DNA of 5,496 bases, taken from NCBI GenBank assembly GCA_002399085.1, contig DHCY01000040.1, positions 1 through 5,496 on the forward strand, in the 5' to 3' direction. This document shows, one piece after another, positions 1-5,496 of this stretch. The stretch's first letter is position 1, and each line of letters opens with the position of its first letter. Position numbers and translations under genes: made by a program. The notes beneath the pieces are model-generated. The model did not search any database and was not told the DNA's origin. It worked only from the letters and a program-made list of their open reading frames with translations. This stretch comes from Anaerolineaceae bacterium UBA4890 (GTDB lineage Bacteria > Chloroflexota > Anaerolineae > Anaerolineales > Anaerolineaceae).

Positions 1-122
1 GGAATTTAAGATCGAATACTTTTACGTCATAATGGTAACATAAACATCCCGCTTCCAACCTTAATATCTGATAAAAGAAAAAATCAGTTTCAATATTTTT
101 GAAAAAGACGATTGCCACACCA
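1..122. other. AT-rich non-coding lead-in
   Basis: No credible gene was seen in this stretch on either strand. Frame 2 is open from the window edge to a TAA at 41-43, so the last few codons of a gene starting outside the window are possible but cannot be supported. A weak inverted repeat, CTGAT at 68-72 and ATCAG at 83-87, encloses a purine-rich loop. It could be a remnant terminator, but its stem has only five pairs and no clear T-run follows. Confidence 0.4.
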
Positions 123-587
123 CCCCGTGTGACCGATCGCTCTCACCTATGTACTGAACGGACACTGACCGTTCCCCGATGACTGTTCGCTACTGCACCT
201 TGTACGGAACGGACACTGGCCGTTCCCCGATGACTGTTCGCTCTTACCTTGTACGGAACGGGCACTGACCGTGTCCCGATGACGGTTCGCTCTCACCTTG
301 TACGGAACAGACACTGGCTGTTCCCCGATGACTGTTCGCTCTCACCTTGTACGGAACGGGCACTGACAGTTCCCCGTGTGACTGTTCGCTCTCACCTATG
401 TACGGAACGAACATGGGCCGTTCCCCGATGACTGTTCGCTCTTACCTTGTACGGAACGGGCACTGACCGTTCCCCGATGACTGTTCGCTCTCACCTATGT
501 ACCGAACGAACACTGACCGTTCCCCGATGACTGTTCACTCTCACCTATGTACGGAACGGACACTGACCGTTCCTCGATTGCTGTTCG
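123..587. repeat. Tandem array of ~9 hairpin-bearing 49-51 bp units
   Basis: Nine units are seen. The shared GTAC starts at 151, 202, 251, 300, 349, 400, 449, 499 and 549, giving periods of 51, 49, 49, 49, 51, 49, 50 and 50. The consensus order is GTAC, GGAACGG, a 7-base spacer (mostly ACACTGA), CCGTTCC, CCGATGACTGTTCGC, then TCTCACCT(A)T. The two arms form a 7 bp inverted repeat. It is perfect in units 2, 4, 7 and 9 (for example 206-212 with 220-226), has one mismatch in units 1, 5 and 6, and is more degraded in units 3 and 8. Unit 4 changes both arms together (GGAACAG with CTGTTCC). The period is not a multiple of three, so open frames across the array (249-431 and 497-688) are by-products. 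No protein-like unit was found. The role is unknown: satellite-like repeat, structured RNA, or binding-site array. Confidence 0.93.
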
Positions 588-719
588 ATACCACACGTTT
601 TAGGGAGACCCATCTGCTGGTTACGACTTTCCCCACCTCCAGCCGTTTGCTATTCCGAGTTGACGTTTGTCACCTCTCTTTAAATTAACCTTAATAATCT
701 TCCTCGTGTAGGGTAAAAT
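588..719. other. Spacer between repeat array and DegV gene promoter
   Basis: This is unique sequence in which the repeat decays after a last partial CTGTTCG. No gene or strong hairpin was seen. It becomes AT-rich toward the promoter that follows. Confidence 0.4.
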
Positions 720-747
720 TTGATAGACAGGATTGTAGTTATACAAT
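720..747 (+). promoter_or_regulatory. Sigma70-like promoter for the DegV gene
   Basis: A -35 box TTGATA (720-725, 5 of 6 to TTGACA) and a -10 box TACAAT (742-747, 5 of 6 to TATAAT) are separated by 16 bases. Transcription would begin near 754, giving a leader of about 35 bases that ends in the GAGG ribosome binding site at 779-782. The hairpin array would then lie upstream of the transcript, as DNA rather than as part of the leader. Confidence 0.6.
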
Positions 748-788
748 AATAACCAATTACCTGAGTTTATTCTTACACGAGGTACAAA

Positions 789-1652
789 ATGAAAATCGTT
801 ACAGACAGCGGAGCTGACATCTCCTTTACTGATTGCCAGAAAATTGGCGTTACCATGGTTCCCCTCAAGGTCGAAGTCAACGGCGTCTCTTACCAGGCGG
901 GAATCGACATCGAACCGGAAAAGTTTTATGACATGATGGATGCCAGCCCAACCATGCCCATCACCTCCACCCCCTCCATTGGCGACTTCAGCAAAGTCTA
1001 CGAGCAGCTGGCAGAAGAGGATGACGAAATCCTCTCCATTCACATTTCTTCCGGCTTGAGCGCTACTTACAACGTTGCCAAACAAGCCGCAGAGACGCTC
1101 GATAAAACCCGCATTCACCTGTTTGATACCCTCACGCTTTCTGCCGGGCAAGCCTGGTTCGTGAACGCCGCAGCCAAAATGCGCGATGCTGGCAAATCGA
1201 TGGACGAGGTGCTTGCCAAGCTCACCCAGATGCAGAACGCGGTTTCGACCCACTTCACCCTGCCCGATCTGAAATATCTGATCGCTGGCGGTCGCATCAG
1301 CCATTTGAGAGGCTTGCTGGCTTCCTTATTGGGCATCAAACCGGTGATCGAAGTTAGTAAAGAAGACGGCAAGTATTATGACCGGGTCAAGAAGCGCTCT
1401 TTTCAAAAAGCGATCCTCGGCATCACTGAATTGCTGGAAACATTGCATCCGCAAGGCTCAACCCTGGTCGCCCAGATCTGCACGGCTGCCAACCCTGAAG
1501 GTGGCGCCATATTAAAAGAAGCTATGGACCGCCTCTACAAGGTGAATTGGCTGCCCGAGGTAACGCTTGGGACCGCCTTGGGCGCCCACACCGGGCGCGG
1601 TCTGGTGGGCATTATTTCTGCCCGTGAAGACGCCCTGCCAGAAATCCCGTAA
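789..1652 (+). CDS. DegV family fatty-acid-binding protein
   Basis: DegV/FakB-type proteins are cytoplasmic and hold one fatty acid. In Firmicutes they present it to the FakA kinase, which makes acyl-phosphate for phospholipid synthesis. The 287 residues match the usual family length and are complete. The N-terminal lobe has TDSGAD (5-10), TSTPS (59-63, where TSQPS is usual) and SSGLSATYN (87-95). The C-terminal lobe has DLKYLIAGGRIS (160-171), GIKPVIEV (182-189) and GTALGAHTGRG (261-271). The Thr at 61, the Ser of the SSGLS loop and the His at 267 are placed as expected for gripping the fatty-acid carboxylate. The ATG is chosen because GAGG (779-782) lies six bases upstream and the protein starts directly with the first beta strand. 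No FakA-like kinase gene is nearby, so its partner must be elsewhere or different. The gene is probably monocistronic. The family call is firm; the bound lipid is unknown. Confidence 0.95.
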   Translation: MKIVTDSGADISFTDCQKIGVTMVPLKVEVNGVSYQAGIDIEPEKFYDMMDASPTMPITSTPSIGDFSKVYEQLAEEDDEILSIHISSGLSATYNVAKQAAETLDKTRIHLFDTLTLSAGQAWFVNAAAKMRDAGKSMDEVLAKLTQMQNAVSTHFTLPDLKYLIAGGRISHLRGLLASLLGIKPVIEVSKEDGKYYDRVKKRSFQKAILGITELLETLHPQGSTLVAQICTAANPEGGAILKEAMDRLYKVNWLPEVTLGTALGAHTGRGLVGIISAREDALPEIP

Positions 1653-1660
1653 GGCGTAAG

Positions 1661-1680
1661 GGAGAGCTTTCATGCTCTCC
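1661..1680 (+). terminator. Hairpin after the DegV gene, possible terminator
   Basis: A perfect 7 bp stem, GGAGAGC (1661-1667) with GCTCTCC (1674-1680), has a 6-base loop, TTTCAT, and starts eight bases after the stop codon. The position suits a transcription terminator. No T-run follows (the next bases are AGATATCG), so classical intrinsic termination would be weak. It may instead protect the 3' end of the mRNA. Confidence 0.4.
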
Positions 1681-1685
1681 AGATA

Positions 1686-1849
1686 TCGACAACCATAAAA
1701 ATTGCCTCCGTACGGAGGGGGCTTGTCTCCCTCCGCAGCATTGTTAATAGCAACGATTGTTGGCTTAGCGCGGGTCTGGGACCCACCCGCCCGCCTTTGC
1801 TTACTTTGTAAGGGTGGGCTTCCACCCCCTCCCGTTGTCGACAAACATA
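1686..1849. repeat. Palindromic GC-rich element flanked by 12 bp direct repeats
   Basis: The outer ends are TCGACAACCATA (1686-1697) and TCGACAAACATA (1838-1849), identical at 11 of 12 positions. Between them, GGAGGGGG (1714-1721) is exactly complementary to CCCCCTCC (1825-1832). Further inverted repeats lie inside or beside this: a 14 bp palindrome (1705-1718); CGGAGGG with CCCTCCG (1713-1719 and 1729-1735); GGGTC with GACCC (1772-1776 and 1780-1784); CCCACCC with GGGTGGG (1782-1788 and 1812-1818); and GGGTGG with CCACCC (1812-1817 and 1822-1827). There is no credible ORF. The layout, with inverted ends inside a direct repeat, resembles a small non-autonomous insertion or a dispersed palindromic repeat. 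Its mobility is inferred from structure only. The remaining bases of this gap hold only the hairpin before it and the promoter after it. Confidence 0.5.
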
Positions 1850-1887
1850 GAGAACGCGCACTGCGCCTTCTACAACCCACCCAACGC

Positions 1888-1917
1888 TTAACAATTCATT
1901 AACAACCGTGATAAAAT
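1888..1917 (+). promoter_or_regulatory. Sigma70-like promoter for the MgtC-family gene
   Basis: TTAACA (1888-1893, 5 of 6 to TTGACA) and TAAAAT (1912-1917, 5 of 6 to TATAAT) are separated by 18 bases. A second TTAACA at 1899-1904 is too close to the -10 to serve. The start site would be near 1924, giving a leader of under 40 bases. That is too short for a magnesium riboswitch. Confidence 0.55.
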
Positions 1918-1960
1918 TTTCAACCACAGCGCCTTAGTTGCTGTTTAGAAAGGTTTCACG

Positions 1961-2620
1961 ATGGAAGCAATTTCCCTGACCGATATTATCCTGCGCATTG
2001 GGCTATCCCTGGTGTTAGGCGGCATCATTGGTTTTGAAAGAGAACGGGATAGCCAGCCTGCCGGTCTGCGCACGCACATGATCCTTGTGATCGGCGCCTG
2101 CCTGGCGATGATACTTTCGATCAACCTAGCTAACGCAGCCGGCACAGACCCCACCCGCCTGGCTGCACAGGTCGTTTCGGGCATCGGTTTTTTGGGCGCG
2201 GGCGCGATTTTGCGCTCTGGTTTTACTGTCAAAGGGCTTACCACCGCCACAACCATCTGGACAATGGCGATCGTTGGGCTGGCTGTCGGGGCTGGGTATT
2301 ATGTTGTCTCAATCGTAACCACCGTCGTGCTTATGGTCGTTTTGTCGGTGTTGGATGTTATCGAAAAGCGCTTCGTGCGCATCAATGTGATTCGCAATGT
2401 TGTCATCGAAGTCACCGATGCCAAGGGCATTATCCGCGATGTTCGCAAAACCATGGCGCGAATTGCTGACCAAGTGATCACCTTTTCTGTCCAAAAGAGT
2501 GTCAAAGGCAAATCCCTTCGGCTCGAAATTGTGGCTCGCTTTAGCAAAAGCGAAAAAATTGAGAATATGGTCGAGCAGATCTCGGAAATTGAAGGCGTTA
2601 AAAACTTCAAAATCGAATAA
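1961..2620 (+). CDS. MgtC/SapB family membrane protein
   Basis: This is an inner-membrane protein of the MgtC/SapB family. Members are linked to growth in low magnesium and, in pathogens, to restraining the F-type ATP synthase; in environmental bacteria the role is largely unproven. The signature features are GGIIGFERERD (20-30), PAGLRTHM (33-40), DPTRLAAQVVSGIGFLGAGAI (63-83, with the family's conserved Arg and Gln) and VKGLTTATTIW (90-100). Hydrophobic segments lie near 9-25, 40-57, 71-85, 98-112 and 115-131. Residues from about 139 to 219 are soluble and alternate beta and alpha elements, consistent with the ACT-like C-terminal domain of the longer members. The 219-residue length fits that class. 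AGAAAGG (1947-1953) provides a ribosome binding site seven bases before the ATG. It has its own promoter candidate, but read-through into the next gene is possible because no terminator is visible in the 66-base gap. Confidence 0.93.
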   Translation: MEAISLTDIILRIGLSLVLGGIIGFERERDSQPAGLRTHMILVIGACLAMILSINLANAAGTDPTRLAAQVVSGIGFLGAGAILRSGFTVKGLTTATTIWTMAIVGLAVGAGYYVVSIVTTVVLMVVLSVLDVIEKRFVRINVIRNVVIEVTDAKGIIRDVRKTMARIADQVITFSVQKSVKGKSLRLEIVARFSKSEKIENMVEQISEIEGVKNFKIE

Positions 2621-2646
2621 GGCACAGCACACCTACCCTCGAACAA

Positions 2647-2676
2647 TCGATTTCGCCCCTGGTTTTGATGTATACT
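2647..2676 (+). promoter_or_regulatory. Possible promoter giving a near-leaderless mRNA
   Basis: TATACT (2671-2676, 5 of 6 to TATAAT) ends ten bases before the ATG at 2687. The -35 candidate TCGATT (2647-2652, 18-base spacing) is weak. Initiation about seven bases after the -10 box would fall within a few bases of the start codon. No Shine-Dalgarno sequence is present, which agrees with leaderless translation. The evidence is one hexamer and its position. Confidence 0.4.
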
Positions 2677-2686
2677 CCAAAGCAGC

Positions 2687-4324
2687 ATGCCCTCTCTCGC
2701 CGCCAGTTTACACGCCTTTGAATCCGATCAGTTACAGCAGATCGCCTTGTCTTGGGGGCTGCCGGAGGTCGCATCAGACAAACCCAGCTTGCTGTTGAGC
2801 CTCGAATTGAACATTCCTTCCCCTCACAGGTTTGCTTCCGTCTTTCACCAACTGCCAGAGCACGCTCAACTTGCCCTGTTTGCCCTCAAAGCTAACGGCG
2901 GCATGCTGCCATGGTCCACCTTTGTGCAGCGCTTCGGTGAGATCCGTGCGCTAGGAAAGACCCTCCGCAAAAAAGAGCAGCCCTGGGCATTCCCCATCTC
3001 TGTCAGCGAAACGCTCTGGTACCGCGGTCTGTTGGGGCGCGATTTTTTGCGCGTAAACGGTGAGCTGCAAGAAATGGCATACTTGCCCGACGAGCTCATC
3101 CCGCTCGTGCCGGCGCAGCCAGACCAAGCATCAGAAAACACACTCGAACCTGCTTCTGTTGAACCCGCCGAGATCTTTCCGACCAGTTCTGTGATTTTGG
3201 ACGAAGCCTGTTTACTGCTGGCAGCGCTGCGTTTCGAAAACCCGCAAGAATACCTGGCAGAAACCACTGTAGATGCCGGGCACTGGGCGTTTTTAGAGAC
3301 ACTTTTGGTGGCAGCAGGTGTTTTGGACGCCGAAAAACAACCCACAAACCTGGCGCGCAGGTTCCTGGAGCTGCCCAGGGGTCATGCTCTAAACTGGCTG
3401 GGTAACCAGTGGCTGAAATCTGGCACTTTTCATGAAATTAACTACCTTGAGAGCCTGCAAATTGAAACCAACGGCTCCATTCGTTCCCAGGCAGCCCGAC
3501 AGGCAATTATCGATATACTCAACAGCCTGCAGGCAGGCAAATGGTATGACCTCGACGGTCTGCTTGAACTGGTCAGGGCAAGCAACCCCGATTTCCTCCG
3601 CTGGCAGGAAGAATATTTCAGCTGGACGGTAATGAAAACTGGCAGTGAACCTGCTATCCTGAGCGGCTATGAGAGCTGGATTAAGGTGGAAGGGGCTTTA
3701 ATAAACTTTATTGTCCAAAAAATGCTGCCCTGGCTTGGTTTATCTGATATTGCCGAAACAAACGACCGCCAACGCCTCTTCCGTCTGAATGAAGTTTTCT
3801 TCAATCTGGATACCCCGGTTCACGCGGTTGAGGATGAGATTGAAAATGTGCCGGTTAGCCTCACTTCAGCCGGGAAAATCGTTATGACCGATCGGTCACC
3901 ACGCATGGTCCGCTACCAGATCTCCCGGTTTGCAGAATGGCTCGAGGTTACTCCGGCCCGCGGTGTCTACCAAATTACCCCTACCTCGCTTTCCAGGGCA
4001 AGAACGCAGGGTTTGCAGCCCAAGCACCTTATCAGTCTCTTGCGAAAACATGCTGATGGCGGATTGCCGCCCATCCTCTACGAAGCGATCAAGCGCTGGG
4101 AAGCCGAAGGCACGCAAGCTAGCATCCAGACCGAAACCATCCTGCGCCTGGGCTCGCCCCAGATTTTGCAGGCATTGCGTGAGAGCCCTGCCGCGCATTG
4201 GCTGGGCGAGAGCCTCGGTCCAACTACTGTTATTATTAAACCTGCGGGTGAGAAGGCAGTATTGCAAGCACTCTCCGCCCTGGGTTACCTGACCGATATG
4301 AGTGAAAGAGAGCATAATGGATGA
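2687..4324 (+). CDS. Helicase-associated (XPB/Ssl2-like) domain protein without helicase motor
   Basis: This 545-residue protein is predicted to be cytoplasmic, with no signal peptide or membrane segment. The C-terminal third resembles the XPB/Ssl2-like helicase-associated domain of bacterial proteins often annotated as helicase-associated. The visible traits are a strand-rich stretch, RMVRYQISRFAEWLE (406-420), then YQITPTSLSRARTQGL (428-443), a helix ending in LLRKHADGGLPP, and a final lobe, TTVIIKPAGEKAVLQALSAL. The N-terminal part is helical (LPEHAQLALFALKANGG resembles the opening winged-helix-like region of these proteins). A Pro/Glu-rich linker lies near residues 140-167. No Walker A, DEAD/DEAH or other ATPase motif is seen, so a motor role is not supported; DNA binding or scaffolding is an inference. 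The start lacks a Shine-Dalgarno sequence, but no better start is evident. The gene's end overlaps the next gene by 8 bases. The family call comes from memory of sequence patterns and is moderate. Confidence 0.6.
   Translation: MPSLAASLHAFESDQLQQIALSWGLPEVASDKPSLLLSLELNIPSPHRFASVFHQLPEHAQLALFALKANGGMLPWSTFVQRFGEIRALGKTLRKKEQPWAFPISVSETLWYRGLLGRDFLRVNGELQEMAYLPDELIPLVPAQPDQASENTLEPASVEPAEIFPTSSVILDEACLLLAALRFENPQEYLAETTVDAGHWAFLETLLVAAGVLDAEKQPTNLARRFLELPRGHALNWLGNQWLKSGTFHEINYLESLQIETNGSIRSQAARQAIIDILNSLQAGKWYDLDGLLELVRASNPDFLRWQEEYFSWTVMKTGSEPAILSGYESWIKVEGALINFIVQKMLPWLGLSDIAETNDRQRLFRLNEVFFNLDTPVHAVEDEIENVPVSLTSAGKIVMTDRSPRMVRYQISRFAEWLEVTPARGVYQITPTSLSRARTQGLQPKHLISLLRKHADGGLPPILYEAIKRWEAEGTQASIQTETILRLGSPQILQALRESPAAHWLGESLGPTTVIIKPAGEKAVLQALSALGYLTDMSEREHNG
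4304..4312 (+). promoter_or_regulatory. Ribosome binding site that decides the start at 4317
   Basis: The purine run GAAAGAGAG lies four bases before ATG 4317. It would fall inside the gene if the in-frame GTG at 4302 were used, and nothing comparable precedes that GTG. This favours ATG 4317, placed inside the end of the upstream gene. Confidence 0.5.
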
Positions 4325-4766
4325 ACAACGACCTTCAATGAAAGACCCTGGTTTTTGGGCGTACGCCCTGCGCTATGTGCTGATGTGGGCGCTGGCAATC
4401 GTCGCCGTGATTGGCTTCAGCCGCTTTATCAACGCGCTGCTCAGGCAGGGTGTCATGTTTGAGCTCGATTTTCCATCCTGGTTGCCGACTTATTTGGTGA
4501 TCACGGGGCTTATCCAGCTTGTTTTGAGTATGCTCGCCTATATCGCCTTCAAAGAGAAACGCAGCTGGCACATCCCCGCCCTGTGGGTCACCGCCTTGCT
4601 TGCGATCGCGATTACATGGATTGAGCGGCTTTTCTTGTGGTCACCAAATCAGCGTCCTGCCAACCATACCTTCACCATCGTGCTGCACGTAGTTTGGCTG
4701 GCGATGATCGTTTTCTATACAATCAAGTCAAGCCAAAAGGAGCTCGCCGATGGACCAGGAGATTGA
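4317..4766 (+). CDS. Four-helix integral membrane protein, unknown function
   Basis: I do not recognise a family. With the start at ATG 4317 the product has 149 residues; the in-frame GTG at 4302 would add five. There are four hydrophobic segments, near residues 20-38 (YVLMWALAIVAVIGFSRFI), 58-78, 86-107 and 118-136. A short charged N-terminus (MDEQRPSMKD) and a charged tail (KSSQKELADGPGD) flank them, so both ends are probably on the same side of the membrane, likely the cytoplasm. Charged or polar residues next to the helices include R36, E80-K81-R82, E103-R104 and H124. There is no signal peptidase site, metal-binding cluster or enzyme motif. The gene overlaps the helicase-associated-domain gene upstream by 8 bases and the CYTH gene downstream by 17, which implies one transcript and coupled translation. 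It may anchor or regulate one of these partners, but this is only inferred from position. Confidence 0.8.
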   Translation: MDEQRPSMKDPGFWAYALRYVLMWALAIVAVIGFSRFINALLRQGVMFELDFPSWLPTYLVITGLIQLVLSMLAYIAFKEKRSWHIPALWVTALLAIAITWIERLFLWSPNQRPANHTFTIVLHVVWLAMIVFYTIKSSQKELADGPGD

Positions 4767-5352
4767 GGTCAAGTTCCTGCTAAAGGACCACGCCGCCCTG
4801 CTGCAGAAAATTGCAGACTTAAACCTGCCCTGCAGCCAGGAGCGCGTGCATGAAACCAACCTGCGTTTCGATCGGGCGGATGGAAGCCTGGTGGCGCAAA
4901 GGCAAGTATTACGCCTGCGGATGGATACCCAGGCGCGGCTCACGTTCAAGGGTCCCGGCATTGCCCAGGAGGGTGTGCTCCTGCGCAAGGAGATTGAGGT
5001 GGTTGTCTCTGATTTCGAGGCAACCCAGCGCCTGCTCGAGGCATTGGGCTACCAAGTGGTCATGATGTATGAAAAATACCGCGCCAATTACCTGCTGGAT
5101 AGTTTGGTGATCTCGGTGGATGAAACTCCCTTGGGTTTGTTTGTTGAATTGGAAGGTGAAAGCCCTGCCCAGGTTCGCCAGGCAGCCCAGACCCTGGGTT
5201 TCGATTGGGACGCGCGCGTCAACCTTAGTTACAGCGCTCTATTGGACCTCTTTAACCGCAAAACCGGTCGCACCTTTCGCGATCTGAGCTTTGAGAACTT
5301 TGCTGGCTTGGAAGTCAATCCATCAGCTCTGGATTTGAGGATTGCGGATTAA
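4750..5352 (+). CDS. CYTH domain protein (class IV adenylate cyclase / triphosphatase-like)
   Basis: CYTH proteins form a beta tunnel that binds triphosphorylated substrates with metal ions. Members include CyaB adenylate cyclase, thiamine triphosphatase and tripolyphosphatase. The N-terminal ExExK signature is present as EIEVK (E4, E6, K8). Further tunnel residues are R55 and R57 in VLRLR, K67 in LTFKG, the RKEIE pair E81 and E83, EKYR (108-111), DE (124-125) and the ELEGE strand (E133, E135). All expected charged positions appear intact, so the enzyme should be active. The 200 residues match the single-domain length, and no CHAD domain is fused. The start has an excellent Shine-Dalgarno sequence, AAAAGGAG (4735-4742), seven bases upstream, and overlaps the membrane-protein gene by 17 bases. 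Automated annotation would often call it class IV adenylate cyclase. Triphosphatase activity is at least as likely, and sequence alone does not decide. No terminator is visible downstream. Confidence 0.92.
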   Translation: MDQEIEVKFLLKDHAALLQKIADLNLPCSQERVHETNLRFDRADGSLVAQRQVLRLRMDTQARLTFKGPGIAQEGVLLRKEIEVVVSDFEATQRLLEALGYQVVMMYEKYRANYLLDSLVISVDETPLGLFVELEGESPAQVRQAAQTLGFDWDARVNLSYSALLDLFNRKTGRTFRDLSFENFAGLEVNPSALDLRIAD

Positions 5353-5379
5353 TCTGTCTTTAGGAATGGGAGTGCCTCC

Positions 5380-5496
5380 GTCATCCTGAGCCTCTGTTGC
5401 CAAGGATCTTAATAGTTGATTGTGCCGGCATTGTCTCTGTCATCCTGAGCCTCTGTTGCGAAGGATCTTATCATTGATTGTGCCGGCATTGTCTCT
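5380..5496. repeat. Two tandem copies of a 58-59 bp TCATCCTGAG repeat
   Basis: Copy 1 (5380-5438) and copy 2 (5439-5496) both run from GTCATCCTGAGC to GCATTGTCTCT. They differ by one C/G substitution and by a short stretch after AAGGATCTTA. Each copy has ATCCT near its start and AGGAT later, able to pair, and a TGCCGGCA palindrome (5423-5430 and 5481-5488). The bases just before copy 1 (GTGCCTCC, 5372-5379) look like the worn end of an earlier unit. The TCATCCTGAG...AAGGATCTTA core belongs to a dispersed, REP-like repeat type that I recall from Chloroflexota and other bacterial intergenic regions. The second copy ends at the window edge, so the total copy number is unknown. Confidence 0.9.

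Noticed and set aside
123..587. CRISPR array
   Set aside because: The whole 49-51 bp unit is conserved, including the part that would have to be variable spacer, and no cas gene is present. It is a simple tandem repeat.
249..688. Small repeat-encoded proteins (249-431 and 497-688, + strand)
   Set aside because: The period of 49-51 bases is mostly not divisible by three, so the reading frame shifts from unit to unit. There is no ribosome binding site and the peptides do not repeat cleanly.
621..1304. Minus-strand ORF of 227 codons opposite the DegV gene
   Set aside because: It is a shadow of a clear DegV-family gene on the + strand and shows no protein-family pattern of its own.
1512..1927. 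Minus-strand ORFs across the DegV-MgtC gap
   Set aside because: They run through the GC-rich palindromes, give low-complexity Gly/Pro/Arg-rich peptides, and lack start signals or family motifs.
1653..1960. Magnesium riboswitch (M-box) ahead of the MgtC-family gene
   Set aside because: The hairpins do not match the M-box layout as I know it, and the likely promoter leaves a leader of under 40 bases.
2866..3345. Minus-strand ORF of 159 codons inside the helicase-associated-domain gene
   Set aside because: It is a Ser/Ala-rich shadow peptide with no recognisable domain. The + strand frame is long, continuous and family-like.

Overview
The window looks like chromosomal DNA of a free-living bacterium, most likely a member of the Anaerolineae (Chloroflexota). 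This assignment is an inference. It rests on the moderate-GC coding style, the TCATCCTGAG...AAGGATCTTA dispersed repeat at the right end, and a gene set (DegV, MgtC/SapB, a helicase-associated-domain protein and a CYTH protein) that fits that class. No RNA gene, CRISPR array, transposase or phage gene was found. All five protein genes are on the + strand.

Layout. Positions 1-788 carry no credible gene. Most of this stretch (123-587) is a tandem array of about nine 49-51 bp units. Each unit contains a short inverted repeat, GGAACGG-N7-CCGTTCC. A sigma70-like promoter (720-747) and a good ribosome binding site then lead into a DegV-family fatty-acid-binding protein gene (789-1652). A small hairpin follows it. 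The 308 bp gap before the next gene (1653-1960) is crowded with competing GC-rich inverted repeats. They lie between two near-identical 12 bp direct repeats and look like a small, non-coding, possibly mobile palindromic element.

A second promoter (1888-1917) probably drives an MgtC/SapB-family membrane protein (1961-2620). After a 66 bp gap comes a tight three-gene cluster: a 545-residue protein whose C-terminal part resembles the XPB/Ssl2-type helicase-associated domain but which has no helicase motor (2687-4324); a four-helix membrane protein of unknown function (4317-4766); and a CYTH-domain phosphohydrolase or cyclase-like protein (4750-5352). These three genes overlap by 8 and 17 bases, so they are almost certainly co-transcribed and translationally coupled. 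The right end (5380-5496) holds two copies of a 58-59 bp direct repeat that runs off the window.

Function as a group. The DegV protein points to exogenous fatty-acid use, MgtC to envelope or ion physiology, and CYTH to hydrolysis of triphosphorylated substrates. No single pathway links them. The parts most worth a second look are non-coding: the hairpin-bearing tandem array, which contains one paired compensatory substitution, and the flanked palindromic element between the DegV and MgtC genes.
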